Source: Lachnospiraceae bacterium (GTDB lineage Bacteria; Bacillota; Clostridia; Lachnospirales; Lachnospiraceae). Taken from it: a stretch of 40,839 bases of DNA. Under the pieces are notes generated by a model that saw only the letters and a program-made list of their open reading frames with translations, did not search any database and was not told the DNA's origin. Positions 15,131-22,462 of this stretch are shown piece after piece. The stretch spans positions 1 to 40,839 of the forward strand of contig JAGARW010000190.1 of assembly GCA_017621975.1 (NCBI GenBank). Direction: 5' to 3'. The position numbers were made by a program, and so were the translations under genes. Position 1 is the stretch's first letter. Each line of letters starts with the position of its first letter.

Positions 15131-16756
15131 ATGAATTGGGATGAAGCAATCAAGGATCTGGAACAGAGACGCGAAAAAGCGCGTCTGGGCGGCGGACAGG
15201 CGAAAATTGACAAGCAGCATAAGTCCGGTAAGCTGACTGCCCGTGAGAGAATTGACATTCTGCTTGATAAGGGAACCTTCGTTGAAATCGACGGTATGAT
15301 AGAATCAAGGATCGACGATTTCGATCTGGATAAAAGAAGAGTGCCGGGAGACGGCGTTGTGACCGGCTACGGCGAGATCGACGGCAGACTCGTGTTTGTC
15401 GCAAGCGAGGATTTTACGGTAATCGGCGGTACGCTTGGAGAGTACCATTCCTTTAAGATCTGTAGAATTCAGGATATGGCAATGCAGATGAGAGCGCCTC
15501 TGATCTGTATCAACGACAGCGGCGGAGCGAGAATCGAGGAAGGGATTTCTTCCCTCAGCGGTTACAGCGGCATGTTCCTGCGCCATACAAAGGCGTCGGG
15601 CGTGATTCCGCAGATCGCAGTGATTCTCGGACCGTGCTCCGGCGGCGCATGCTATGCTCCGGCGATCTGCGACTTTATCTTTATGGTAAATGACATTTCT
15701 AAAATGTTTATTACCGGACCGAACGTTGTGAAGACGGTTATCAACGAGGAAGTATCCGTTGAAGAGCTTGGCGGCGCGCAGGTACACGCAAATAAGAGCG
15801 GCGTTTCCCATTTCACATACGACAGCGAGGGCGAATGCCTGATGGGCGTGCGCAAGCTGCTTTCTTATCTGCCGAGCAACAATGAGGAAAAACCGCCTGT
15901 CATCAAGCCGATTCGTGAAAAACAGTCGCTGCTGTTTGCAGTGAATAAGATGCTGAACAAGGTCGGCAACTTTGGGAAGACTTATCTGGAAAAGAACGAC
16001 GACCAGTGCGCAAAGCTGCGCGATATTGTACCGGATAATTCCAGACATCCGTACGACGTCAAGGAAGTCATTAACTGCATCGTAGACAACGACAGCTTTT
16101 TTGAAGTGCAGAAAGAGTTTGCGACAAACGCGGTCGTTGGCTGGGGACGTATGGAAGGCAGGACGGTCGGTTTTGTTGCGAATCAGGCAAACAGCAAAGC
16201 GGGCTCGCTTGATTATCATGCTTCCGATAAGGTGGCAAGATTCATCCGCTTCTGCGACTGCTTTAATATTCCGATCGTTACGCTTGTCGATGTTCCGGCG
16301 TTTCTGCCCGGTACTGAGCAGGAGCACAACGGTATTATCCGCCACGGCGCAAAGGTGCTTTACGCATACTCGGAAGCTACCGTGCCGAAGATCACGGTTA
16401 TTATGAGAAAGGCTTACGGCGGCGCTTATATCGCGATGAACTCAAAGGAAATGGGAGCCGATCTCGTATACGCATGGCCGATCGCAGAGATCGCAGTTAT
16501 GGGCGCGGACGGCGCGGTCAATATCGCGTTTAAGAAAAAGATCAAGGCGGCGGACGATCCGGAAGCAATGCGCGAGCAGTGCAAGAAGGAATACGAAGAC
16601 AGATTCCTCAATCCGTATGTGGCGGCTTCCAGAGGTTATGTCAACGAAGTCATCAAGCCGGAAGAAACAAGACTGTGCATTCTGAAAGGATTGCGCGGAC
16701 TGGAAGGCAAGAAGGTAGAGACGCTGAAGAAGAAACACGGAAATATTCCGTTGTAA
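15131..16756 (+). CDS. acyl-CoA carboxylase carboxyltransferase subunit (PccB/MmdA/AccD family)
   Basis: This 541 aa cytoplasmic enzyme subunit moves a carboxyl group between biotin and an acyl-CoA. The two crotonase-like halves are both present. The N-terminal half has INDSGGARIEEGI and LGPCSGGACYAPA. The C-terminal half has VDVPAFLPGTEQEHNGIIRHGAKV and MRKAYGGAYIAMNSKEMGAD. It ends HGNIPL, as in propionyl-CoA carboxylase beta and methylmalonyl-CoA decarboxylase alpha subunits, and full length matches them. No biotin carrier, biotin carboxylase or sodium-pump subunit gene is adjacent, so carboxylase and decarboxylase roles cannot be separated by context. The tandem FabT-like palindromes upstream hint at fatty acid or acyl-CoA metabolism. 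The ATG at 15131 follows GAAAGGAC. Confidence 0.88.
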   Translation: MNWDEAIKDLEQRREKARLGGGQAKIDKQHKSGKLTARERIDILLDKGTFVEIDGMIESRIDDFDLDKRRVPGDGVVTGYGEIDGRLVFVASEDFTVIGGTLGEYHSFKICRIQDMAMQMRAPLICINDSGGARIEEGISSLSGYSGMFLRHTKASGVIPQIAVILGPCSGGACYAPAICDFIFMVNDISKMFITGPNVVKTVINEEVSVEELGGAQVHANKSGVSHFTYDSEGECLMGVRKLLSYLPSNNEEKPPVIKPIREKQSLLFAVNKMLNKVGNFGKTYLEKNDDQCAKLRDIVPDNSRHPYDVKEVINCIVDNDSFFEVQKEFATNAVVGWGRMEGRTVGFVANQANSKAGSLDYHASDKVARFIRFCDCFNIPIVTLVDVPAFLPGTEQEHNGIIRHGAKVLYAYSEATVPKITVIMRKAYGGAYIAMNSKEMGADLVYAWPIAEIAVMGADGAVNIAFKKKIKAADDPEAMREQCKKEYEDRFLNPYVAASRGYVNEVIKPEETRLCILKGLRGLEGKKVETLKKKHGNIPL

Positions 16757-16780
16757 ATAAGTTGTATCTGTAAAATAATA

Positions 16781-16871
16781 AATCCGGTTGGATTTTTCAT
16801 CAATTCCTGCAAAACTGTTTTAAACGTTTTCAGTTTTGCAGGAATTGTATGAAAAGGGTACCAACCGGATT
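16781..16871. terminator. 91 bp palindrome, likely bidirectional terminator between convergent genes
   Basis: Outer arms AATCCGGTTGG (16781-16791) and CCAACCGGATT (16861-16871) are perfect. Inner arms of 17 bp (16801-16817 and 16831-16847) are also perfect, and TTTTCAT/ATGAAAA pairs between them. The loop TTTTAAACGTTTT is itself nearly palindromic. T-rich tracts follow on both strands. It lies between the plus-strand carboxyltransferase stop and the minus-strand FliD-like stop, so a shared terminator is the simplest reading. Confidence 0.75.
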
Positions 16872-16889
16872 GTTATTTTTGTGCAGAAA

Positions 16890-18218
16890 TTAACAGTAAC
16901 TATTAAACAGCATTCCGCTGTAAGGGCTTGTGATATACGGTGTGGCGAAGTTTTTGCCCGGGTTTTTGTAGGCGACGATCGTTCGGTCGACGTATTTCAT
17001 CGGGTTGAGCGAAATCTGGTTTGTCTTGCGCAGAAGGGAGTCTGCGAAGTCTTTCACAACGGAGAGCGTCTCTCTGGGATCACCGCCCTCAAGCGCGTTC
17101 TCATATGCCTTTGCATCTAAAGAAAGGGAACCGTCCTCATGGATGGAAAGCCCCATATGATTCAGACCGTCCTTGTAAATAGAAGCGATTCCTCTCATTT
17201 CGCGAAGCAGGCTCTGATCTTTTGTATGCTCAGTGCCATGCTCCGACGCCGAATGAAGAAACGTATTGTAGCCGTTTACAAGACGGTTGATATTTTCCTT
17301 TATGGATTCGGTGTCGTTCTTGACGCTGACGGTAGCGGTCTGCCCTTCGATGGGACTGACGCCGTGGAGCGTCAATTCGTAGGTCTTTTCCAAAGTGAAA
17401 TGGTTGGAAGAGACGCTGCGGGGGACGCCGTTGATCACAAGCTCTGCGTTGGAAGCGGGACGAGTCGTTTCAGCGATTCCGAAATAGTCGACGGAGCCGG
17501 AAGTTTTGCTGGAACGGTCGTCGGATACGGAAAAAATGCTGTCTTTGCCGACCGGAGCGCCGGAGGCTGCGGAAGTAAGACGCAGCGCGGATAAGCCGTT
17601 ATCCGTCTCGACATTCGCAAGGATGCCGATTTCCGCACCGGAGATCAGTCTCGCAAGCTTTTCCTGTACGGTTTTGTTCGTATCGTTTTCAGTGATATTG
17701 TACTGGAATTCGTAGTTCATATTATGAATTCCAATATCAAAAGAATATGTGCCCGTCTCAAGCCCCATTTCATCCGCCGGAAGGAAGCTGCCGAGATTTG
17801 TCTGCGGAGAGGCGAGGGACCGCACTTCGATCTCGTAAGAAGGAATATCGGTTTCGCTGATAGAGCCGTCTTCCGAAGCGCTGCCTGTAGACTTACCGAT
17901 ATACTGCGCCGTCAGCATATCTTCATTTGTGGAAAACGCCGCTTTTTTATTCAGAAGCTCTTCTTCATCCATGCCGCCGAGAGATGCGATGACATTGTGC
18001 AGCTCTCTGGAATTTTCTTTCAGCCCGATCGCAAATATCCTGGATTCCTTTGTCGTATCCGGCAGATACAGAGGGGATTCTTTATTTAATTTAACAATGG
18101 AATGATAGATGCTGCGAAGCTCGCTTTTCTTATGGGTATCGTATTTAGATACCGAACCGCGCGCATATGTCGTCAGATAGTGATTGTAGACAGTGTTTAA
18201 CGCCATCATATTTGCCAT
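16890..18218 (-). CDS. diverged FliD-like flagellar protein
   Basis: This 442 aa minus-strand protein resembles the filament cap FliD mainly in its second half. It has INGVPRSVSSNHFTLEKTYELTLHGVSP and NRLVNGYNTFLHSASEHG, then LNHMGLSIHEDGSLSLD, the pattern of the FliD C-terminal domain. Its N-terminus (NTVYNHYLTTYARGSVSKYDTHKKSELRSIY) is unlike normal FliD. It also lacks the long coiled coil seen in the fliD at 11812. The frame is open further upstream to 18296, but the ATG at 18218 is chosen because AAGGAGGGG precedes it. It is transcribed alone, against its neighbours, from a sigma-A-type promoter. It may be a second cap, a hook-associated protein or a regulator of filament assembly. Confidence 0.7.
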   Translation of the reverse strand: MANMMALNTVYNHYLTTYARGSVSKYDTHKKSELRSIYHSIVKLNKESPLYLPDTTKESRIFAIGLKENSRELHNVIASLGGMDEEELLNKKAAFSTNEDMLTAQYIGKSTGSASEDGSISETDIPSYEIEVRSLASPQTNLGSFLPADEMGLETGTYSFDIGIHNMNYEFQYNITENDTNKTVQEKLARLISGAEIGILANVETDNGLSALRLTSAASGAPVGKDSIFSVSDDRSSKTSGSVDYFGIAETTRPASNAELVINGVPRSVSSNHFTLEKTYELTLHGVSPIEGQTATVSVKNDTESIKENINRLVNGYNTFLHSASEHGTEHTKDQSLLREMRGIASIYKDGLNHMGLSIHEDGSLSLDAKAYENALEGGDPRETLSVVKDFADSLLRKTNQISLNPMKYVDRTIVAYKNPGKNFATPYITSPYSGMLFNSYC

Positions 18219-18326
18219 AGATGCCCCTCCTTTCTTCCGTGAATGATAAAGCAGAAAACTGCGGGGTATGGAATCCGTTCCACCCGTTTCTGACATAAGG
18301 GCATAATAACCTACTTTTATAAACTA

Positions 18327-18355
18327 ATAATAGCACGGAAAAAGAAAATAGGCAA
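18327..18355 (-). promoter_or_regulatory. sigma-A type promoter for the FliD-like gene
   Basis: On the minus strand, TTGCCT (18350-18355) is followed after exactly 17 bases by TATTAT (18327-18332). The start would be about 100 bases before the ATG. A sigma-28 reading (TATA-N15-GCCCTTAT further downstream) is possible but weaker. Confidence 0.6.
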
Positions 18356-18356
18356 T

Positions 18357-18407
18357 AAAAAACTCCCGCGGCATGCGGTTTTTCACAAAAAATGATTGAC
18401 GCGGGAG
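18357..18407 (-). terminator. minus-strand hairpin terminator overlapping the rpmG promoter
   Basis: CTCCCGCG (18363-18370) and CGCGGGAG (18400-18407) are perfect inverted arms. Read on the minus strand the hairpin is followed by TTTTTT. The right arm includes the last base of the rpmG -35 box, and the T-run abuts the -35 of the FliD-like gene. The rest of the 315-base gap (18219-18533) holds the two divergent promoters and the rpmG leader; nothing else was recognised. Confidence 0.65.
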
Positions 18408-18424
18408 AAACCCTATGCTATAGT
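18396..18424 (+). promoter_or_regulatory. sigma-A promoter of rpmG-secE-nusG
   Basis: TTGACG at 18396-18401, 17 bases, TATAGT at 18419-18424. The 5' leader is about 100 bases and ends in GGAGGTGG before rpmG. Confidence 0.8.
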
Positions 18425-18533
18425 GATTAGGCGAGATGAGATTTAGGTCTTTTTTTTATGCTCAAATTTTGCATATCATTTAAAAGACCAGAAGGAATAA
18501 AGCGATAGGAAAGCACGTGGAGGTGGAAACAAT

Positions 18534-18683
18534 ATGCGTACAAGAATCACATTAGCATGTACAGAATGCAAACAGCGTAACTACAATATGACGAAAGATA
18601 AAAAGACACATCCGGACAGAATGGAAACAAAGAAATATTGTAGATTCTGCAAGACTCATACATTGCATAAAGAAACAAAATAA
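18534..18683 (+). CDS. rpmG: 50S ribosomal protein L33
   Basis: The 49 aa protein reads [17 protein letters not shown] and continues to HKETK. It is the zinc-binding (C+) form of L33, with two CxxC pairs at Cys9/Cys12 and in YCRFCKTH near residues 36-39. L33 is part of the large subunit near the E site. GGAGGTGG lies just upstream of the ATG. It is the first gene of rpmG-secE-nusG, the common Firmicutes order, with secE 28 bases downstream. Start, stop and length all agree with the family. Confidence 0.96.
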   Translation: MRTRITLACTECKQRNYNMTKDKKTHPDRMETKKYCRFCKTHTLHKETK

Positions 18684-18711
18684 TCTGTGACGATGAAAGG
18701 AAAGTGAGCAG

Positions 18712-18909
18712 ATGGGAAATTCAAACAAAGCAGAAAAGCCCAGCTTTTCCAAAGGCGTTCAGTCTGAATTTAAAAAAATTTCATGGCCTGACAAGACATC
18801 ACTTTTAAAACAGTCAGTCGCAGTTATTTGTGTTTCGGTTGTTCTTGGAGTTGTCATTGCCGTGCTTGATATGCTTCTTCAGTATGGCGTGAACTTCCTG
18901 ACAATGTAG
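18712..18909 (+). CDS. secE: preprotein translocase subunit SecE
   Basis: SecE clamps the SecY channel of the general secretion translocase in the membrane. This is the short Gram-positive form of 65 aa. It has an amphipathic stretch FSKGVQSEFKKISWPDKTSLLKQS (residues about 11-34), followed by one transmembrane helix (VAVICVSVVLGVVIAVLDMLL, about 35-55). The KKISWP motif is diagnostic. It lies between rpmG and nusG with short gaps, as in most Firmicutes. Confidence 0.96.
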   Translation: MGNSNKAEKPSFSKGVQSEFKKISWPDKTSLLKQSVAVICVSVVLGVVIAVLDMLLQYGVNFLTM

Positions 18910-18925
18910 GAGTGAGGGTGAACAT

Positions 18926-19441
18926 ATGGCAGAAGCGAATTGGTATGTAGTGCATACTTATTCCGGATATGAGAATAAGGTAAAGGCCAATATTGAGAAG
19001 ACCATTGAAAACAGACATCTTGAAGAAGAGATTCTGGAAGTCAGAGTACCGATGCAGGAAGTTGTAGAGGTAAAAAACGGCGCCAGAAAAAATGTCCAGA
19101 AAAAGATGTTCCCCGGCTATGTACTGATCAATATGATCATGAATGACGATACATGGTACGTCGTAAGAAATACGAGAGGCGTAACGGGTTTTGTCGGGCC
19201 GGGAAGCAAGCCGGTTCCGCTGACAGAAGTGGAAATGCGCCCGCTCGGTATTAAGACAGAAAATATTTCTGTCGATTTCAAAGAAGGCGATACGATCGCC
19301 GTGATCGCAGGCGTCTGGAAAGACACGGTCGGCGTTGTTCAGAGAATGGATTACGGCAAGCAGACCGCAACCATTAACGTAGAGCTGTTTGGCAGGGAAA
19401 CGCCTGTTGAAATCAGCTTTGCAGAAGTGAAAAAAATGTAA
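18926..19441 (+). CDS. nusG: transcription termination/antitermination protein NusG
   Basis: NusG binds RNA polymerase and modulates pausing, termination and coupling to the ribosome. The 171 aa protein has the NGN domain (WYVVHTYSGYENKVKANIEK at residues 6-25, MFPGYVLINM near 60-70, and NTRGVTGFVGPGSKPVPL). A C-terminal KOW domain (FKEGDTIAVIAGVWKDTVGVVQ) follows, and the length is typical. The ribosome site GTGAGGGTG lies before the ATG. About 177 bases follow before rplK; they contain a TTGCCGCGCGGCAA palindrome (19519-19532) and the L1-type leader hairpin. Confidence 0.97.
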   Translation: MAEANWYVVHTYSGYENKVKANIEKTIENRHLEEEILEVRVPMQEVVEVKNGARKNVQKKMFPGYVLINMIMNDDTWYVVRNTRGVTGFVGPGSKPVPLTEVEMRPLGIKTENISVDFKEGDTIAVIAGVWKDTVGVVQRMDYGKQTATINVELFGRETPVEISFAEVKKM

Positions 19442-19563
19442 CGAAAGCTCCGGGCAGGCAGAATGCTTCGGAAACAAAACGATGTTCATAGGAGAAATCC
19501 TGCTTATATAGACTGCTTTTGCCGCGCGGCAAGGGCAAGCAAGAAGCAAAGTATCATATGAGC

Positions 19564-19598
19564 TGTGGGAGGGACGCTTTGGTCCCGCCACTACCACA
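19564..19598 (+). promoter_or_regulatory. L1-binding leader hairpin before rplK
   Basis: TGTGGGAGGGAC, a GCTTTG loop and GTCCCGCCACTACCACA form a hairpin with an asymmetric internal loop. Its GTGGGAG...TACCAC frame mimics the L1-binding helix of 23S rRNA (GUGGGAGG...AAUACCAC). L1 is known to repress the rplK-rplA operon by binding such a mimic. The site ends 20 bases before the rplK start codon, so binding would block the ribosome site. Confidence 0.75.
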
Positions 19599-19618
19599 TT
19601 ATTTTAGGAGGTGCCAAA

Positions 19619-20044
19619 ATGGCAAAGAAAGTAGAAGGATACATTAAGTTACAGATCCCTGCTGGTAAAGCTACACCAGCGCCGCCAGTTGGTCCGGCTC
19701 TCGGTCAGCATGGCGTTAATATCGTTGAATTTACAAAACAGTTCAACGCAAGAACAGCGGATAAGGGCGACCTGATCATCCCCGTTGTCATCACTGTATA
19801 CGCAGACAGAAGTTTCAGTTTTGTAACAAAGACTCCGCCGGCAGCAGTTCTGTTAAAGAAAGCGGCAAATATCAAATCCGGTTCCGGCGCACCGAACAAG
19901 ACAAAGGTTGCTACAATCTCCAAGGACAAGATCAAAGAGATCGCAGAGACAAAGATGCCTGATTTGAACGCTGCAAGTCTGGAAGCTGCTATGAGCATGA
20001 TTACCGGTACTGCAAAGAGTATGGGAATCGTTGTAGAAGACTAA
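19619..20044 (+). CDS. rplK: 50S ribosomal protein L11
   Basis: L11 builds the GTPase-associated centre of the large subunit together with 23S rRNA, and is needed for RelA-type stringent signalling. The 141 aa protein has full family length. It has an N-terminal domain [23 protein letters not shown] (about 13-35) and a C-terminal rRNA-binding domain with [19 protein letters not shown]. The ATG at 19619 follows AGGAGGTGCC. The frame is open slightly upstream, but that part is the L1 hairpin. It is co-directional with rplA, 60 bases apart, and is translated under the leader hairpin at 19564-19598. Confidence 0.97.
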   Translation: MAKKVEGYIKLQIPAGKATPAPPVGPALGQHGVNIVEFTKQFNARTADKGDLIIPVVITVYADRSFSFVTKTPPAAVLLKKAANIKSGSGAPNKTKVATISKDKIKEIAETKMPDLNAASLEAAMSMITGTAKSMGIVVED

Positions 20045-20056
20045 GAAATATCATAT

Positions 20057-20089
20057 GTGGGAGGAGCCAGAGCGCCCCGCCACTACCAC
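20057..20089 (+). promoter_or_regulatory. second L1-binding hairpin, between rplK and rplA
   Basis: GTGGGAGGAGCC...CGCCCCGCCACTACCAC repeats the frame of the site before rplK (same GTGGGAGG start and CCCGCCACTACCAC end) with a different apical loop. It ends just before the AGGAGG of rplA. Two copies, one per gene, suggest that each start codon is blocked separately by L1. Confidence 0.72.
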
Positions 20090-20104
20090 TAGGAGGAAAA
20101 CAAA

Positions 20105-20794
20105 ATGAAACATGGTAAAAAATATAACGAATCTGCAAAGCAGATCGACCGCGCTACTCTTTATGAGCCGGCAGAAGCAATCGCTTTGGTAAAAAAGACA
20201 GCAACTGCAAAGTTCGATGAAACGATCGAACTGCATATCAGAACAGGCTGCGACGGACGTCATGCAGAACAGCAGATCCGCGGCGCGGTTGTACTTCCGA
20301 ACGGAACAGGTAAGACCGTTAAAGTTCTTGTATTTGCAAAGGGCGATAAGGTAAATGAGGCAGAAGCGGCAGGCGCTGATTATGTAGGCGGCGACGAGCT
20401 TATTCCGAAGATTCAGAACGAAGGCTGGCTTGACTTTGACGTAGTTGTTGCGACGCCGGATATGATGGGCGTTGTAGGACGTCTTGGTAAGGTTCTCGGA
20501 CCGAAAGGCTTAATGCCGAACCCGAAAGCCGGTACGGTAACGATGGATGTTACAAAAGCGATCAACGAGATCAAAGCCGGTAAGATCGAATACAGACTGG
20601 ATAAGACAAATATCGTCCATGTACCTGTAGGAAAAGCTTCCTTTACGGAAGAGCAGTTACAGCAGAACTTCGATGCGCTGATGGATGCGATCATCAAAGC
20701 AAAACCGAGCGCATTAAAGGGACAGTATTTAAGAAGCGTGACGCTGACATCCACAATGGGGCCCGGCGTCAAAGTAAACGCTGCAAAACTGTAA
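20105..20794 (+). CDS. rplA: 50S ribosomal protein L1
   Basis: L1 forms the mobile stalk at the E site and is also a translational repressor of its own operon. The 229 aa protein has full length, with [25 protein letters not shown] at the N-terminus, the signature [32 protein letters not shown] and [18 protein letters not shown]. The ribosome site is AGGAGGAAAAC before the ATG. A strong terminator follows 20 bases after the stop, so the canonical rplKA-rplJL read-through is broken here. Confidence 0.97.
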   Translation: MKHGKKYNESAKQIDRATLYEPAEAIALVKKTATAKFDETIELHIRTGCDGRHAEQQIRGAVVLPNGTGKTVKVLVFAKGDKVNEAEAAGADYVGGDELIPKIQNEGWLDFDVVVATPDMMGVVGRLGKVLGPKGLMPNPKAGTVTMDVTKAINEIKAGKIEYRLDKTNIVHVPVGKASFTEEQLQQNFDALMDAIIKAKPSALKGQYLRSVTLTSTMGPGVKVNAAKL

Positions 20795-20813
20795 GCATAG
20801 ACAAAATACGGAC

Positions 20814-20844
20814 AAAAGCGGTAGCGACAGGCTGCCGCTTTTTT
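20814..20844 (+). terminator. intrinsic terminator after rplA
   Basis: AAAAGCGGTAGC pairs with GCTGCCGCTTTT (one G-U) around a 5-base loop, followed by six T. It ends the rplKA transcript ahead of the surface-polymer cassette. Confidence 0.9.
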
Positions 20845-20875
20845 CATGCATCAGCCGCGGAGACGCTCTTTTTGA

Positions 20876-20904
20876 TTGTGATATGAAGTCTGACATGCTA
20901 TACT
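20876..20904 (+). promoter_or_regulatory. probable promoter of the MBOAT cassette
   Basis: TATACT at 20899-20904 with TTGTGA at 20876-20881, spacer 17. It lies between the rplA terminator and the MBOAT gene. Confidence 0.5.
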
Positions 20905-20930
20905 GTCATCAGAAAGTTTGAGGTATGGAT

Positions 20931-22397
20931 ATGCTTTTCAATTCTTATTTATTTATTCTGTTTTTTTTGCCGCTATGCGTTACCGTTTATTTTTTGCTGC
21001 ATTATATCGGGCGGCAGAGAGCGGCGAAGGTATGGCTGCTTGGCATGTCGCTTTGGTTTTACGGTTATTTTAATCCGTCTTACGTGCTGATTATATGCGG
21101 CAGTATTCTTTTTAATTTTGGGGTGTCGAAGCTGCTGCTTGCGCAGAAGGCGGCGGGGGCGGAAAAGGCGGGAAGAGCGGTGATGATATTCGGCGTCGCC
21201 GCCAACGTGGCGCTGCTTTTTTACTTCAAGTATTTTGATTTCTTTTTGGAAAATATCAACGCGCTGTTCCATGCGGATTTTGCAATGAGGAACATCGTGC
21301 TTCCGCTTGGCATCAGTTTCTTTACGTTTCAGCAGATTTCTTACGTCGTGGATTCCTATCGGGGCGAGACGGAAGGGAATACGCTGCTTGACTACGCGGT
21401 GTTTGTTTCGTTTTTTCCGCAGCTTGTAGCGGGACCGATCGTGCTGCACAGCGAACTGATTCCTCAGCTTCGCGATCCAAAGCGTCATAAGGCGCAGGCG
21501 CAGTATCTGGCGAGAGGACTTTATTTGTTTGCGGCGGGATTGTTCAAAAAGGTGATCGTCGCCGATACGCTCGGCAATCTTGTGTCGCTTGGCTTTGGCG
21601 GCGTGGAAATACTGACGAGCATCGACGTGCTGCTTGTCATTGTCTGCTATGCGCTGCAGCTTTACTACGATTTCAGCGGCTACAGCGATATGGCGACCGG
21701 AATCGCGTCGATGTTCCATATTGATCTGCCGATGAACTTTGATTCTCCGTATCAGGCGAAGTCGATCCTGGAATTCTGGGACAGATGGCATATGACGCTG
21801 ACAAGATTTCTGCGTCAGTATATTTATTTCCCGCTTGGCGGCAGCCGGAGGGGACGGATACGTACTTATATTAATATTATGATCGTTTTTCTTGTGAGCG
21901 GATTCTGGCACGGGGCGAACTGGACGTTCGTCGTATGGGGGCTGCTGCACGGAATCGCGGAGGTCATAACGCGCCGTTTCCGCAATACATGGAGCAGGAT
22001 TCCGGCCTTTTTGCAGTGGTTTCTGACCTTTGGCTTTGTGAGCTGCGCGTTTTTGATCTTCCGCGCGGAGTCCTTATCGCAGGCATACATTATGTTCCGT
22101 AAGCTGGCGACGCTCGAGTCGCTTTCGATCACGCCGACGATGCTGGAGGGGCTGACGCTGCCGGAGATCGCGCATATCGAGAAGCTGATCGGTATAGAAG
22201 GGATGCTCGGCGGCCGGTATGGCATTCATCTCTGGGCGTTCCTTGGAATCGTTATGTACGCGACGCTTCGCATGAAAAATGTTCAAAAAAAGGAATTTGT
22301 ATGTAACGGAAAGACGCTTTTGCAGACAGTCGGAATGCTTGCGTGGACGATCGTATCGCTTTCAGGCATTTCAACCTTTTTGTATTTCAATTTCTGA
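20931..22397 (+). CDS. MBOAT family O-acyltransferase (AlgI/DltB-like)
   Basis: This 488 aa polytopic membrane protein belongs to the AlgI branch of MBOAT enzymes, which pass acyl groups across the membrane to cell-surface polymers. It has many hydrophobic segments from the first residues (MLFNSYLFILFFLPLCVTVYF). Other conserved stretches are LPLGISFFTFQQISYVVDSYRG, YYDFSGYSDMATGIASMF and RFLRQYIYFPLGGSRRG. The catalytic histidine is in SGFWHGANWTFVVWG (His327). An ATG at 20925 is also in frame, but GAGG is only one base before it, while it is well placed for 20931. The SGNH-like gene follows after 65 bases and is the likely partner, as DltD is to DltB. The acyl group and polymer are unknown. 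Confidence 0.88.
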   Translation: MLFNSYLFILFFLPLCVTVYFLLHYIGRQRAAKVWLLGMSLWFYGYFNPSYVLIICGSILFNFGVSKLLLAQKAAGAEKAGRAVMIFGVAANVALLFYFKYFDFFLENINALFHADFAMRNIVLPLGISFFTFQQISYVVDSYRGETEGNTLLDYAVFVSFFPQLVAGPIVLHSELIPQLRDPKRHKAQAQYLARGLYLFAAGLFKKVIVADTLGNLVSLGFGGVEILTSIDVLLVIVCYALQLYYDFSGYSDMATGIASMFHIDLPMNFDSPYQAKSILEFWDRWHMTLTRFLRQYIYFPLGGSRRGRIRTYINIMIVFLVSGFWHGANWTFVVWGLLHGIAEVITRRFRNTWSRIPAFLQWFLTFGFVSCAFLIFRAESLSQAYIMFRKLATLESLSITPTMLEGLTLPEIAHIEKLIGIEGMLGGRYGIHLWAFLGIVMYATLRMKNVQKKEFVCNGKTLLQTVGMLAWTIVSLSGISTFLYFNF

Positions 22398-22462
22398 CGC
22401 AGGCGCGTCAACGATAAAGCTGTGCGGTCTGACAGTACAACAGCAGGCAAGGAGAGTAGCGA

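Noticed and set aside
15305-16345. Minus-strand open frame (346 codons) opposite the carboxyltransferase gene
   Set aside because: It is a mirror of a well-conserved gene, with shadow-type composition and no start signal.
20057-20089. Second hairpin before rplA as a terminator
   Set aside because: No T-run follows it; an AGGAGG ribosome site does, and its sequence repeats the L1-type site before rplK.
20973-21950. Minus-strand open frame (325 codons) opposite the MBOAT gene
   Set aside because: The plus strand encodes a clear MBOAT protein with its catalytic motif; the minus frame is very basic and without recognisable motifs.
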